NCBI GenBank assembly: GCA_021531775.1
Contig: JAFBIU010000012.1
Location: forward strand, 40,416-104,415
From: Parabacteroides distasonis
GTDB taxonomy: Bacteria; Bacteroidota; Bacteroidia; Bacteroidales; Tannerellaceae
Length of the DNA: 64,000 nt
Direction of reading: 5' to 3'
Part shown: piece by piece, positions 27,510-39,469 of the stretch
How the letters are laid out: every line of letters begins with the position of its first letter
Numbering within the stretch: the stretch's first letter is position 1
Notes under the pieces: generated by a model
Seen by the model: the letters and a program-made list of their open reading frames with translations, nothing else
Database searches by the model: none
Told to the model about the DNA's origin: nothing
Made by a program: the position numbers and the translations under genes

Positions 27510-29501
27510 ATGAAATCAAGAAAAGTTCAGATAGTCAGTTTGTGCATCCTGGCCGCTTTGGCCATTTGGATCCATGCCCGTTACGACACCTGGTTCAAGA
27601 ACCTGCCGGAGCCCCCCTACAAAGCCTTGGAAGCCCCCGGCCGTATCCTGCTCACCTTCGGGACGGAGGATGCCTTGTCGCGCAATGTCTCCTGGCAATG
27701 TGGGACAGAGCTGCTCCCTTCGCAGCTGGAGCTGGTGGATGTGGCAGCCGGAGATACCGTTATCCTGCCGGCTGAGGGCGAGACCTTCGTTTCGCGAAGC
27801 GGAGAGATGGCCTATTACCATGCCCTCCTACGTCAGCTGAAGGCCGATGCCACCTACCGCTATCGGGTCGCCACTGGCTCCCAACAAAGCGACTGGCAAA
27901 CGTTCCACACCTACAACAGCTCGACAAAGGAGGATTTCTCGTTTCTCTATTTTGGAGACGTACAGGACAGCATCGGAGGCTGTTTCGGTCAGTATCTGCA
28001 AGCGGCCATGGAACGGCATCCGGAAACGGAATTTCTCCTCTTTGGAGGCGATCTGACCGAGCGTCCGATGGATTGCTATTGGGCGGAAACCTTTCGCGAA
28101 TTAGGTCCCTATGCGGCCACCTGTCCGGTACTCAATATCACGGGCAATCACGACTACCTGAAATCCTTACCCGTCCATCTGGAGCGTCGGTTCCCGCTTA
28201 TCTTCTCCTATTTTCTGGATTCCCAAGTAGGCGTCAATCAGGTCTATACCGTCCGCTACAACGACCTGCAACTCTTCCTGCTCGACAGCAACCGAGAGCT
28301 GCCCTACCTGTGGCAACAACGGCAGTGGCTCGATCAGGCGCTCTCAGCCAGCGATGCCCCTTGGAAGGTGGTCGTGTTGCATCACCCCCTCCATTCGTTG
28401 AAGGGACCGCGCAACAACCTCATCCAGCGATGGATGTTCGATCCCATCATCCGTCGCCACAACGTGCAGCTGGTGCTGCAAGGTCATGAGCATGCCTTCG
28501 CCCGTCAGCTGCCCCCTACGGACAGTTCCGGACCCGCCTATTTGGTCAGCCATTGTTCGCCCAAACGGTACGACATCCATCCGGATGGCCGTTACGATGT
28601 GTACGGGCTGGAGAGTCGCTACTACCAACAGGTCCGCATCAACCGGGAGGGGCTGACCGTCCAGACCTTCGATGCCACCTCCGGACAACTGGTGGACAGT
28701 TTCCGATTGCATAATTCCGGACAGCCGGTGGACAACTTCCGATTGCAAAGCTCCGGACCTGCCCGGCCGGTTGCCAAGCCCATCCATTATAATGCCTTCT
28801 CGCACAACGATTATGAACGGCCACAGCCTCTCTTCGATGCGCTCGACCTACGATTCAATTGTGTGGAAGCAGACCTTTGGCTGATCGAGGGGGAACTGTA
28901 TGTGTCGCACGATACCGTGACGCCCCATCCCGACATCACGTTCGAGAAGATGTATCTCCAGCCCTTGGTCGAACGGATCCGGCAAAACGGGGGCAAGGTT
29001 TATCCGGAGAGCGATCGTCCCTTTTACCTGATGGTCGATTGCAAGACGGATGGAGAGGCTATGTATCCCGTCTTGAAAAAGAAACTGGAGCCCTACGAAT
29101 CGCTTTTCTGTCACGAGCAGGAGGGCCAATTGCAAGCGGGTGCCATCCTGTTCTATCTCTCGGGACGTAGTCCCCGGAAGGCAGTGGCAGCCGAGACGAA
29201 CCGTTTCATCTTCCTGGATGGGCGCATTGACGATTTAGGGAAGGGCATTCCTGCCGCCCAAATGCCTGTCATCAGTGACAATTATGGCAATTATCTATCT
29301 TGGAAGGGCGAGGGAGAGATTCCGGCTGAGGAGCTCGAAAAGATGCGTGGCTATATCCGGCAGGCGCATGCGGAGGGTAAGCTTTTCCGTTGGTGGGGTG
29401 CACCGGACACGCCTCCATTCAAGGAGTTCTTCCTCCAGGAGGGTGTCGATCTCATTGGTGCCGATGACCTGCAAGGACTTGTTGGAATCTTCCGAAAGTG
29501 A
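27510..29501 (+). CDS. Metallophosphoesterase fused to a GDPD/AIM6-like phosphodiesterase-type domain
   Basis: A 663-residue protein; the ATG at 27510 gives an N-terminal membrane or signal segment (VSLCILAALAIWIHA). Residues about 30-120 look like the fibronectin-type leader of purple acid phosphatases. Next comes a calcineurin-like domain with all motifs: FGDVQD, FGGDLTERP, ITGNHDYL, VLHHPLHS, LQGHEHAF. A linker with two 12-residue repeats (SGQLVDSFRLHN, SGQPVDNFRLQS) leads to a C-terminal domain beginning NAFSHNDY and containing FNCVEADLWL, resembling the PI-PLC/GDPD-like family of AIM6. Secreted or periplasmic phosphate release is a reasonable inference. Such a two-phosphoesterase fusion is unusual. 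Confidence 0.8.
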   Translation: MKSRKVQIVSLCILAALAIWIHARYDTWFKNLPEPPYKALEAPGRILLTFGTEDALSRNVSWQCGTELLPSQLELVDVAAGDTVILPAEGETFVSRSGEMAYYHALLRQLKADATYRYRVATGSQQSDWQTFHTYNSSTKEDFSFLYFGDVQDSIGGCFGQYLQAAMERHPETEFLLFGGDLTERPMDCYWAETFRELGPYAATCPVLNITGNHDYLKSLPVHLERRFPLIFSYFLDSQVGVNQVYTVRYNDLQLFLLDSNRELPYLWQQRQWLDQALSASDAPWKVVVLHHPLHSLKGPRNNLIQRWMFDPIIRRHNVQLVLQGHEHAFARQLPPTDSSGPAYLVSHCSPKRYDIHPDGRYDVYGLESRYYQQVRINREGLTVQTFDATSGQLVDSFRLHNSGQPVDNFRLQSSGPARPVAKPIHYNAFSHNDYERPQPLFDALDLRFNCVEADLWLIEGELYVSHDTVTPHPDITFEKMYLQPLVERIRQNGGKVYPESDRPFYLMVDCKTDGEAMYPVLKKKLEPYESLFCHEQEGQLQAGAILFYLSGRSPRKAVAAETNRFIFLDGRIDDLGKGIPAAQMPVISDNYGNYLSWKGEGEIPAEELEKMRGYIRQAHAEGKLFRWWGAPDTPPFKEFFLQEGVDLIGADDLQGLVGIFRK

Positions 29502-29526
29502 CCCACCTCCCCGTTTCCTCTTACAG

Positions 29527-29560
29527 CCTCCTGCACTCTCCGGCTTCCCACTGCAGGAGG
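29527..29560. terminator. Hairpin between convergent genes
   Basis: CCTCCTGCA (29527-29535) pairs perfectly with TGCAGGAGG (29552-29560) around a 16-nt loop, followed by TTATCTACTAT on the plus strand. It lies between the fusion gene and the convergent toxin gene. Confidence 0.6.
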
Positions 29561-29567
29561 TTATCTA

Positions 29568-29906
29568 CTATAACCCACATCGTTTCTGCAGATCACGTAA
29601 CTCTTTATCAGAAAGTGAAGATACTTCTGACTTGTCATAAACATCCAGCAATTCAATCGTTACCTGCTCATTCGTTTGGTCAATCAAATAGGTGATCACT
29701 CTTACACCCCCACTTTTGCCTTTACCTTTCGATTGGACTGCCATCCTGATCTTACGCATTCCATGTCCAAGATCAACTCCCACAAAAGGATTGTCTTTCA
29801 GCAAAGACACAAACGTAGCAAAGTCATTACGGAATGAACTATACCGTTTGGCCAACTTCTTGGCAGAACGAGCGAACACGGAGGAAATGAGAATATTACA
29901 ATTCAT
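29568..29906 (-). CDS. RelE/ParE-like toxin
   Basis: A 112-residue basic protein. The N-terminal SSVFARSAKKLAKRYSSFRND helix pair and the later GVRVITYLID strand with TIELLDVYDKSE follow the RelE/ParE/YafQ-like fold. It overlaps the upstream 76-residue gene by 11 bp on the same strand, an antitoxin-toxin order. The likely role is a ribosome-dependent mRNA interferase or gyrase inhibitor; the sequence does not tell which. Confidence 0.75.
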   Translation of the reverse strand: MNCNILISSVFARSAKKLAKRYSSFRNDFATFVSLLKDNPFVGVDLGHGMRKIRMAVQSKGKGKSGGVRVITYLIDQTNEQVTIELLDVYDKSEVSSLSDKELRDLQKRCGL

Positions 29907-30126
29907 TCAGTAAGCTATCAGCAGTTTTCAACATGACCTTCCCCTCTTTGAAAGCCTTGGCTTCATCCAAAGCAGCAGCCATATCCGAAAGCAATTGTTC
30001 TTTGGATCTCACTCCTGTACTTTGCTCGATATCGGCATACAAATGGTCAGCCAACCACTTCTTGTTGCTCACACTCAAGGAGGAGAGCATTTGATAAATC
30101 GTCTCTAATGGTAATGTTGCTTCCAT
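29896..30126 (-). CDS. Putative antitoxin of RelE/ParE-like pair
   Basis: A 76-residue, mostly helical, Leu/Ala/Glu-rich protein starting MEATLPLETIYQML, without a recognisable DNA-binding motif. Assigned as antitoxin by position: same strand, directly upstream of and overlapping the RelE-like gene by 11 bp, with its own promoter at 30153-30183. The middle (LSVSNKKWLADHLYADIEQ) resembles short antitoxin-like proteins common in Bacteroidales. Confidence 0.65.
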   Translation of the reverse strand: MEATLPLETIYQMLSSLSVSNKKWLADHLYADIEQSTGVRSKEQLLSDMAAALDEAKAFKEGKVMLKTADSLLNEL

Positions 30127-30152
30127 CTTTCTTCTGTTTTGCTATTCTCCTG

Positions 30153-30183
30153 CAAAAATACCCATTTTCTTCCGATAATCCAA
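30153..30183 (-). promoter_or_regulatory. Promoter of toxin-antitoxin pair
   Basis: On the minus strand TTG (30183-30181) and TATTTTTG (30160-30153) are 20 bp apart, a good -33/-7 match, about 27 bp before the antitoxin ATG. Confidence 0.6.
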
Positions 30184-30239
30184 CTTCTCACAGCAAAAAC
30201 AAAGACTGCATAAAATCCAAATAACTGCATAAAAACCGG

Positions 30240-30310
30240 CTATTTTGCCGGAATAGCATAAAACAACCCGATTCCGGCGAAATAGTACCCCTCTATTTTG
30301 CCAGAATAGC
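30240..30310. repeat. Repeats in promoter of second ATPase gene
   Basis: CTATTTTGCCGGAATAGC (30240-30257) recurs as CTATTTTGCCAGAATAGC (30293-30310, one mismatch). Between them lies an inverted copy ATTCCGGCGAAATAG (30271-30285). The word GCATAAAA also occurs three times from about 30208 to 30263. The downstream copy contains the -33 TTTG of the gene at 30351, so the repeats look like operator sites. Confidence 0.8.
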
Positions 30311-30327
30311 TATATTTTGTACTTTTG
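30297..30327 (+). promoter_or_regulatory. Promoter of ATPase gene 30351
   Basis: TTTG (30297-30300) and TACTTTTG (30320-30327) are 19 bp apart. The start codon at 30351 is about 17 nt past the likely transcription start. The -33 box is embedded in the last of the repeats at 30240-30310. Confidence 0.7.
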
Positions 30328-30350
30328 CGGCAAAGTTAAACCTAATCAAT

Positions 30351-31793
30351 ATGGCACAGATCATCATCGGAAGAGACAAGGAACAGCAAGAATTACTGGA
30401 TTTATACCATTCAGGACGACCCGAATTTGTGGTGGTTCAAGGACGACGGAGAGTAGGCAAAACCTACTTGGTGAGAGAACTATTTGACCAACGAATGACA
30501 TTCTATCATACGGGATTATCGTCCGCTGAAGTTCCCGACCAAGCCGAAGGACTCTTGCGACTGCAACTGGCCAGCTTCTACTCTTCACTCGTCCGTTACG
30601 GTTTTCACGGAACAGTGCCCCAGACCTGGCTCGAAGCCTTCGATCAGTTACGCGATCTGCTCGAATCGAAAGCCAATGGTGAAAGACAGGTCGTGTTCAT
30701 AGACGAACTGCCCTGGATGGATATACCTCGCTCCTTTTTCATTCCTGCCTTGGAGCACTTTTGGAATGGATGGGCCTCTGGCCAAAGTGACCTCATGCTG
30801 ATTGTCTGCGGATCGGCCACCTCCTGGATCAACGACAAAATCATCAACAGCAAAGGGGGATTATACAATCGGATGACGGCCGAAATCACGCTTTCCCCTT
30901 TCACGCTGGCCGAAAGTGAACAGCTCTACCAGCATCTGGGGGTTGCTATGGACCGATATGATCAGTTACAAGCCTATATGATTACAGGCGGTATTCCCTA
31001 TTATATGGTCTTGATGGAGAAAAAATATAGTCTTGCCCAGAACATCGACCACCTTTTCTTTGCGAAAAATGCCAAATTGAAGCAGGAATTCACCCGACTC
31101 TTCCATTCACTTTTCACCAATCCGGACGATTACATGACCATTGTCCGGCTGTTAGGTCAACGTAGAATCGGTTATACGCGCAAAGAGATCGCGGAAGAGG
31201 CGAATATGGGTACTGGAGGAGGCCTTACGACCATCCTAAAAGCACTCGAAGCGAGTTGTTTCATCGAATCTTACATTCCCTACAAGGGTTCCAGCCGCGA
31301 TTTGCGATACAGGCTGACAGATCCATTTTGCCTCTTCTACACCCATTTTTTGGACAAGCACAAGATAACTGATCCGCATTTCTGGCAGAATAACCAGCTG
31401 TTGCCCTCCTTGACAGCTTGGCGAGGTTTTGCCTTCGAGAATGTCTGTATGCTCCATATTGAACAGATCAAGCGTACCCTCGGCATCAGTGGCGTCTATA
31501 CGGAATGTTCCTCGTGGAAAAGCAAATCGTCCGAACCGGCTGCTCAAATCGACCTACTCATCGACCGGGCGGATCGGGTGCTGAACATTTGCGAGATGAA
31601 ATTCGCCTCCAACGATTTCCGAATCGACAAGTCGTGTGATGCAGATCTACGCCATAAGGTAGCCACCTTCATCGAAGAGACCAAGTGCCGCAACTCTATT
31701 CATCTGACATTGGTCACCACTTTTTCTCTCATTCACAACGAGTATGCCGGACGGATCCAAAGTGTTGTCACCATGGATGATCTGTTTCAATGA
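30351..31793 (+). CDS. P-loop ATPase, archaeal-type ATPase domain with DUF234-like C-terminus
   Basis: A 480-residue STAND/AAA-type ATPase. Walker A is GRRRVGKT (residues 31-38) and Walker B is VVFIDELPWMD near 118. ICGSATSWI near 160 and EITLSPFTLAESEQ follow the family pattern. A winged-helix-like segment (YTRKEIAEEANMGTGGGLTTILKALE, about 280-305) precedes the C-terminal DUF234-type region, which contains AAQIDLLIDRAD and VLNICEMKFA, a nuclease-like D...E-x-K pattern. Function unknown; the family is abundant in Bacteroidetes and archaea and often strain-specific. Confidence 0.88.
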   Translation: MAQIIIGRDKEQQELLDLYHSGRPEFVVVQGRRRVGKTYLVRELFDQRMTFYHTGLSSAEVPDQAEGLLRLQLASFYSSLVRYGFHGTVPQTWLEAFDQLRDLLESKANGERQVVFIDELPWMDIPRSFFIPALEHFWNGWASGQSDLMLIVCGSATSWINDKIINSKGGLYNRMTAEITLSPFTLAESEQLYQHLGVAMDRYDQLQAYMITGGIPYYMVLMEKKYSLAQNIDHLFFAKNAKLKQEFTRLFHSLFTNPDDYMTIVRLLGQRRIGYTRKEIAEEANMGTGGGLTTILKALEASCFIESYIPYKGSSRDLRYRLTDPFCLFYTHFLDKHKITDPHFWQNNQLLPSLTAWRGFAFENVCMLHIEQIKRTLGISGVYTECSSWKSKSSEPAAQIDLLIDRADRVLNICEMKFASNDFRIDKSCDADLRHKVATFIEETKCRNSIHLTLVTTFSLIHNEYAGRIQSVVTMDDLFQ

Positions 31794-31846
31794 AGACATA
31801 TCCATCCCACTTTTACAATGGGAAAGACGACTATCTGCTCGCAAAA

Positions 31847-31879
31847 GCATGTGAGGTAACCGGAGTAACCCGAGTAACC
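31847..31879 (+). repeat. Dispersed GTAACCG repeat, copy B
   Basis: GCATGTGAGGTAACCGGAGT followed by AACCCGAGTAACC: a head CATGTG and three nonamers. It begins about 54 bp after the ATPase stop. Copy C lies 95 bp downstream in the opposite orientation. Confidence 0.8.
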
Positions 31880-31974
31880 ACCAGCAGGCATCGGAACGGG
31901 AATTTGCTGTCACGTGAGGGAAAAATGGCGGCATCCCGATTCCCCATGAGAGAGCCCTGCCGACAAGCATCACA

Positions 31975-32020
31975 CCGGTTACCGCGGTTACCCCGGTTAC
32001 TCCACATGCCTGCATGTACA
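31975..32020 (-). repeat. Dispersed GTAACCG repeat, copy C
   Basis: Inverted relative to copy B. On the minus strand the head reads TGTACATGCAGGCATGTGGA, followed by three GTAACCG nonamers. The 31794-32310 interval holds no credible gene; it contains copies B, C and D and the AT palindrome between C and D. Confidence 0.85.
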
Positions 32021-32042
32021 AGCGTCGGAAGAGAGTGTTGTA

Positions 32043-32094
32043 GTATATATAGTATAATATAATATATATATTATATTATAATTATTATATATAC
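32043..32094. repeat. AT-only palindrome between repeat copies C and D
   Basis: 32053-32080 is a perfect 28-bp palindrome of A and T only. Flanking arms GTATATATA (43-51 of this block, 32043-32051) and TATATATAC (32086-32094) extend the pairing with an asymmetric 1/5-nt internal loop. It could extrude as a cruciform or form a long RNA hairpin. Confidence 0.9.
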
Positions 32095-32112
32095 AGCCTT
32101 GCCCCTCGCCTT

Positions 32113-32153
32113 CACACAAACATGGGAGGTAACCGAGGTAACCGGAGTAACCG
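32113..32153 (+). repeat. Dispersed GTAACCG repeat, copy D
   Basis: Head CACACAAACATGGGA, then three GTAACCG nonamers. With copy C it forms an inverted pair whose midpoint (about 32064) nearly coincides with the centre of the AT palindrome (about 32067). Confidence 0.85.
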
Positions 32154-32182
32154 TGGGAAAGTGCGCCATTTATTTGGCACAA

Positions 32183-32216
32183 TTGTCGGAAATCAAAAAT
32201 TTTTATTGTAACTTTG
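32183..32216 (+). promoter_or_regulatory. Possible promoter before 34-codon ORF
   Basis: TTG (32183-32185) and TAACTTTG (32209-32216) with 23 bp between, slightly long for a Bacteroidetes promoter. It would give the ORF at 32311 a leader of about 90 nt. Confidence 0.4.
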
Positions 32217-32310
32217 CATCATGAATTCAAAAGCATCTTTCTGCAGAAAAAGAATTTGGCTACACAGATACTTTGAAGGTTAGACGAAACAATTTTAAAT
32301 ACGGATACTG

Positions 32311-32415
32311 ATGAAGACCTATAAGACTATTTTTCAAACTACTGTTTTTCTGTTGCTTATTCTGTTAGTTACTCCGGTTATGGGGAAAAAGGCTTCGAAA
32401 AAATTTGTATGGTAG
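32311..32415 (+). CDS. Small ORF with signal-peptide-like sequence (34 residues)
   Basis: ATG at 32311 to TAG at 32415. The product starts MKTYKTIFQTTVFLLLILLV and ends in a short Lys-rich tail (GKKASKKFVW). It looks like a signal peptide with almost nothing after it, so it may be a tiny secreted or membrane peptide or the stump of a deleted secreted protein. The downstream operon's -33 box overlaps its last codons. No family recognised. Confidence 0.35.
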   Translation: MKTYKTIFQTTVFLLLILLVTPVMGKKASKKFVW

Positions 32416-32434
32416 GAGGACTTATGTAATTTTG
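32404..32434 (+). promoter_or_regulatory. Promoter of DUF3791/DUF3990-type operon
   Basis: TTTG (32404-32407) and TAATTTTG (32427-32434) are 19 bp apart, a very good Bacteroidetes match. The first ATG (32450) lies about 9 nt after the likely transcription start; in-frame ATGs at 32459 and 32465 are alternatives. Confidence 0.65.
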
Positions 32435-32449
32435 CAGTAGTATTTCAAA

Positions 32450-32710
32450 ATGACAGCAATGAATATGGAGGCAAAAGATATCCACGCAGAGCATGAAATC
32501 AAATATATGCAAGACGCACTTGTGAGAGATGTGGCTTTACGATTGTGTTCTGAAGACGGAAAGGAGCCTGCAGATGCTCTTTTTACCATATATATGTCAG
32601 ACACATATCGGTTATTGAGCGACGAGAGAAGCAAACTGTACACACAAAGTGCTGTATATGTATATGATTGTTTACAAAGGGAATTGAAGTATGGACAAAT
32701 ATACGGTTAA
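32450..32710 (+). CDS. Small helical protein, first gene of a DUF3791/DUF3990-type cassette
   Basis: 86 residues, helical, starting MTAMNMEAKDIHAEHEIKYM, with YMSDTYRLLSDERSKLYTQS in the middle. I do not recognise a named domain with certainty, but such a protein commonly accompanies DUF3791 and DUF3990 genes in Bacteroidales. It has its own promoter and overlaps the next gene by 20 bp, suggesting translational coupling. The grouping of small proteins with a probable ADP-ribosyltransferase-like gene resembles a toxin-antitoxin layout; this is inference. Confidence 0.6.
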   Translation: MTAMNMEAKDIHAEHEIKYMQDALVRDVALRLCSEDGKEPADALFTIYMSDTYRLLSDERSKLYTQSAVYVYDCLQRELKYGQIYG

Positions 32711-32924
32711 TACAGCTGATTTATTGGACTATGCCATTATGTTGATTCACGAGTATGCCGAGGCTCATGGGTTGACAGATGCACAAGCCTTTCGGTATAT
32801 GTGGCGGTATCGGGCCATCCAAGATATTCTGGATGCTTATAGTGCTGCCCATACTTTGCCTACAGATGATGTTTGTGATACGATCAGTCGGATTTGCCGA
32901 TCAAGAGGAGGTTTGCTGTCATGA
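32691..32924 (+). CDS. DUF3791-like small protein
   Basis: 77 residues. LLDYAIMLIHEYAEAHGLTD followed by AQAFRYMWRYRAIQDILDAY resembles the DUF3791 pattern (a helix with EYA, then a residue set before a second helix). It overlaps the preceding gene by 20 bp and the next start by 4 bp (ATGA at 32921-32924). In Bacteroidetes, DUF3791 genes precede DUF3990 genes; an antitoxin or chaperone role is only a guess. Confidence 0.6.
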   Translation: MDKYTVNTADLLDYAIMLIHEYAEAHGLTDAQAFRYMWRYRAIQDILDAYSAAHTLPTDDVCDTISRICRSRGGLLS

Positions 32925-33047
32925 AATTATATCATGGAAGCTATCTGGACATCGAATGTATAGATCTCAGACGATCCTTTCCAATATTATTTTGGAACAG
33001 AAAAAGCAATTCAATATCTCACAAAAATAGAGTCCCATGTTTGGTAG
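32921..33047 (+). pseudogene. Remnant of DUF3990-type (ADP-ribosyltransferase-like) gene with internal deletion
   Basis: The ATG at 32921 opens with MKLYHGSYLDIECIDLRRS, matching the N-terminus of DUF3990 proteins. After 19 codons similarity stops. In the +1 frame from 32982 the sequence reads QYYFGTEKAIQYLTKIESHV and ends at TAG 33045-33047, which looks like the usual C-terminus of this family. The roughly 120-residue middle is missing, so the protein cannot be active. DUF3990 belongs to the ADP-ribosyltransferase-like fold group. The family call rests on memory of the two terminal motifs and needs a profile search. Confidence 0.6.
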
Positions 33048-33105
33048 ATAAAAGATCGCATGACATCCTATTCGAGATGCAACAAAACAAATAACCGCGG
33101 CAAGA

Positions 33106-33150
33106 CCGGTTACTCCGGTTACCGCGGTTACTCCACATGTTTGTATGTAG
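33106..33150 (-). repeat. Dispersed GTAACCG repeat, copy E
   Basis: On the minus strand the head CTACATACAAACATGTGG is identical to that of copy A at 23746, followed by three nonamers. With copy D it forms an inverted pair that brackets the small-gene cassette 32183-33047. It ends about 43 bp before the beta-galactosidase stop. Confidence 0.85.
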
Positions 33151-33193
33151 CGAAGGGCTACCCCCATGGATGACCCCACGAGGGCAGTAGCCA

Positions 33194-38591
<5,398 letters not shown>

Positions 38592-38592
<1 letters not shown>

Positions 38593-39437
38593 TGGCTGAA
38601 CATCTGAGGAAACCGGACTGGTTGAAGATTCGTCTGGGGGGCAATGAACGCTTCACCCAGACGAAACGGATCGTGGAGACGCATTGTCTCCACACCATCT
38701 GTACGAGTGGCAAGTGTCCGAATATGGGGGAATGCTGGAGCCGGGGAACGGCCACCTTCATGATTGGAGGGGAGATCTGTACGCGTTCGTGCCGTTTCTG
38801 CAACACCTTGACAGGCAAGCCGCTGCCGCTGGATCCGAAAGAGCCGGAGAATGTAGCGGAGAGCATCCGGCTGATGGGGTTGAAGCATGCGGTGGTCACG
38901 TCGGTCGATCGGGACGACCTGCCCGACTTGGGAGCCGGCCATTGGGTCAAGACCATTGAAGCCATCAAGCGGGTGAACCCGGAAACAACGGTCGAAGTGT
39001 TGATACCCGACTTCCAAGGCCGGCTGGAGCTGGTGGATCAGGTTGTCCAGGCGAGACCGGAAATCATCTCGCACAACATGGAGACGGTCCGTCGCATCAC
39101 CCCGGAGGTACGAAGTGCAGCCAAGTATGACGTGAGTCTATCTGTCCTGAAACGGATTGCCGAAGGAGGTGTGGTGGCCAAGACCGGCATCATGGTGGGA
39201 TTGGGCGAAACGGAAGCCGAAGTGGAAGAATTGATGGAGGATGTTTTGGCCGTGGGCGTGCAGGTTTTGACCATCGGACAGTATTTACAGCCCTCCCGCA
39301 AAAACATTCCGGTCAAGGAATATGTTACTCCAGAAAAGTTCGAACACTACCGCCTCCGGGCTTTGGAGAAGGGAATCCCCAAAGTGGAGAGTGCGCCACT
39401 GGTTCGTTCTTCGTATCATGCCGAAAGGCATATTTAA
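38592..39437 (+). CDS. lipA: Lipoyl synthase
   Basis: A 281-residue radical SAM enzyme that inserts two sulfurs into octanoyl groups. The auxiliary cluster motif CTSGKCPNMGEC (C-x4-C-x5-C) and the radical SAM motif CTRSCRFC (C-x3-C-x2-C) are both present, and the C-terminal RSSYHAE carries the Ser that ligates the auxiliary cluster. It is translated directly after the peptidase (overlapping stop and start). lipB lies far away at 9267. Confidence 0.96.
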
Positions 39438-39469
39438 ATGGATAACAAAATTGAAAGAAGAATGCCGTT

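Noticed and set aside
31790..32062. 90-codon ORF after the DUF234 ATPase
   Set aside because: Its sequence consists largely of repeat copies B and C; no family resemblance and no start signal.
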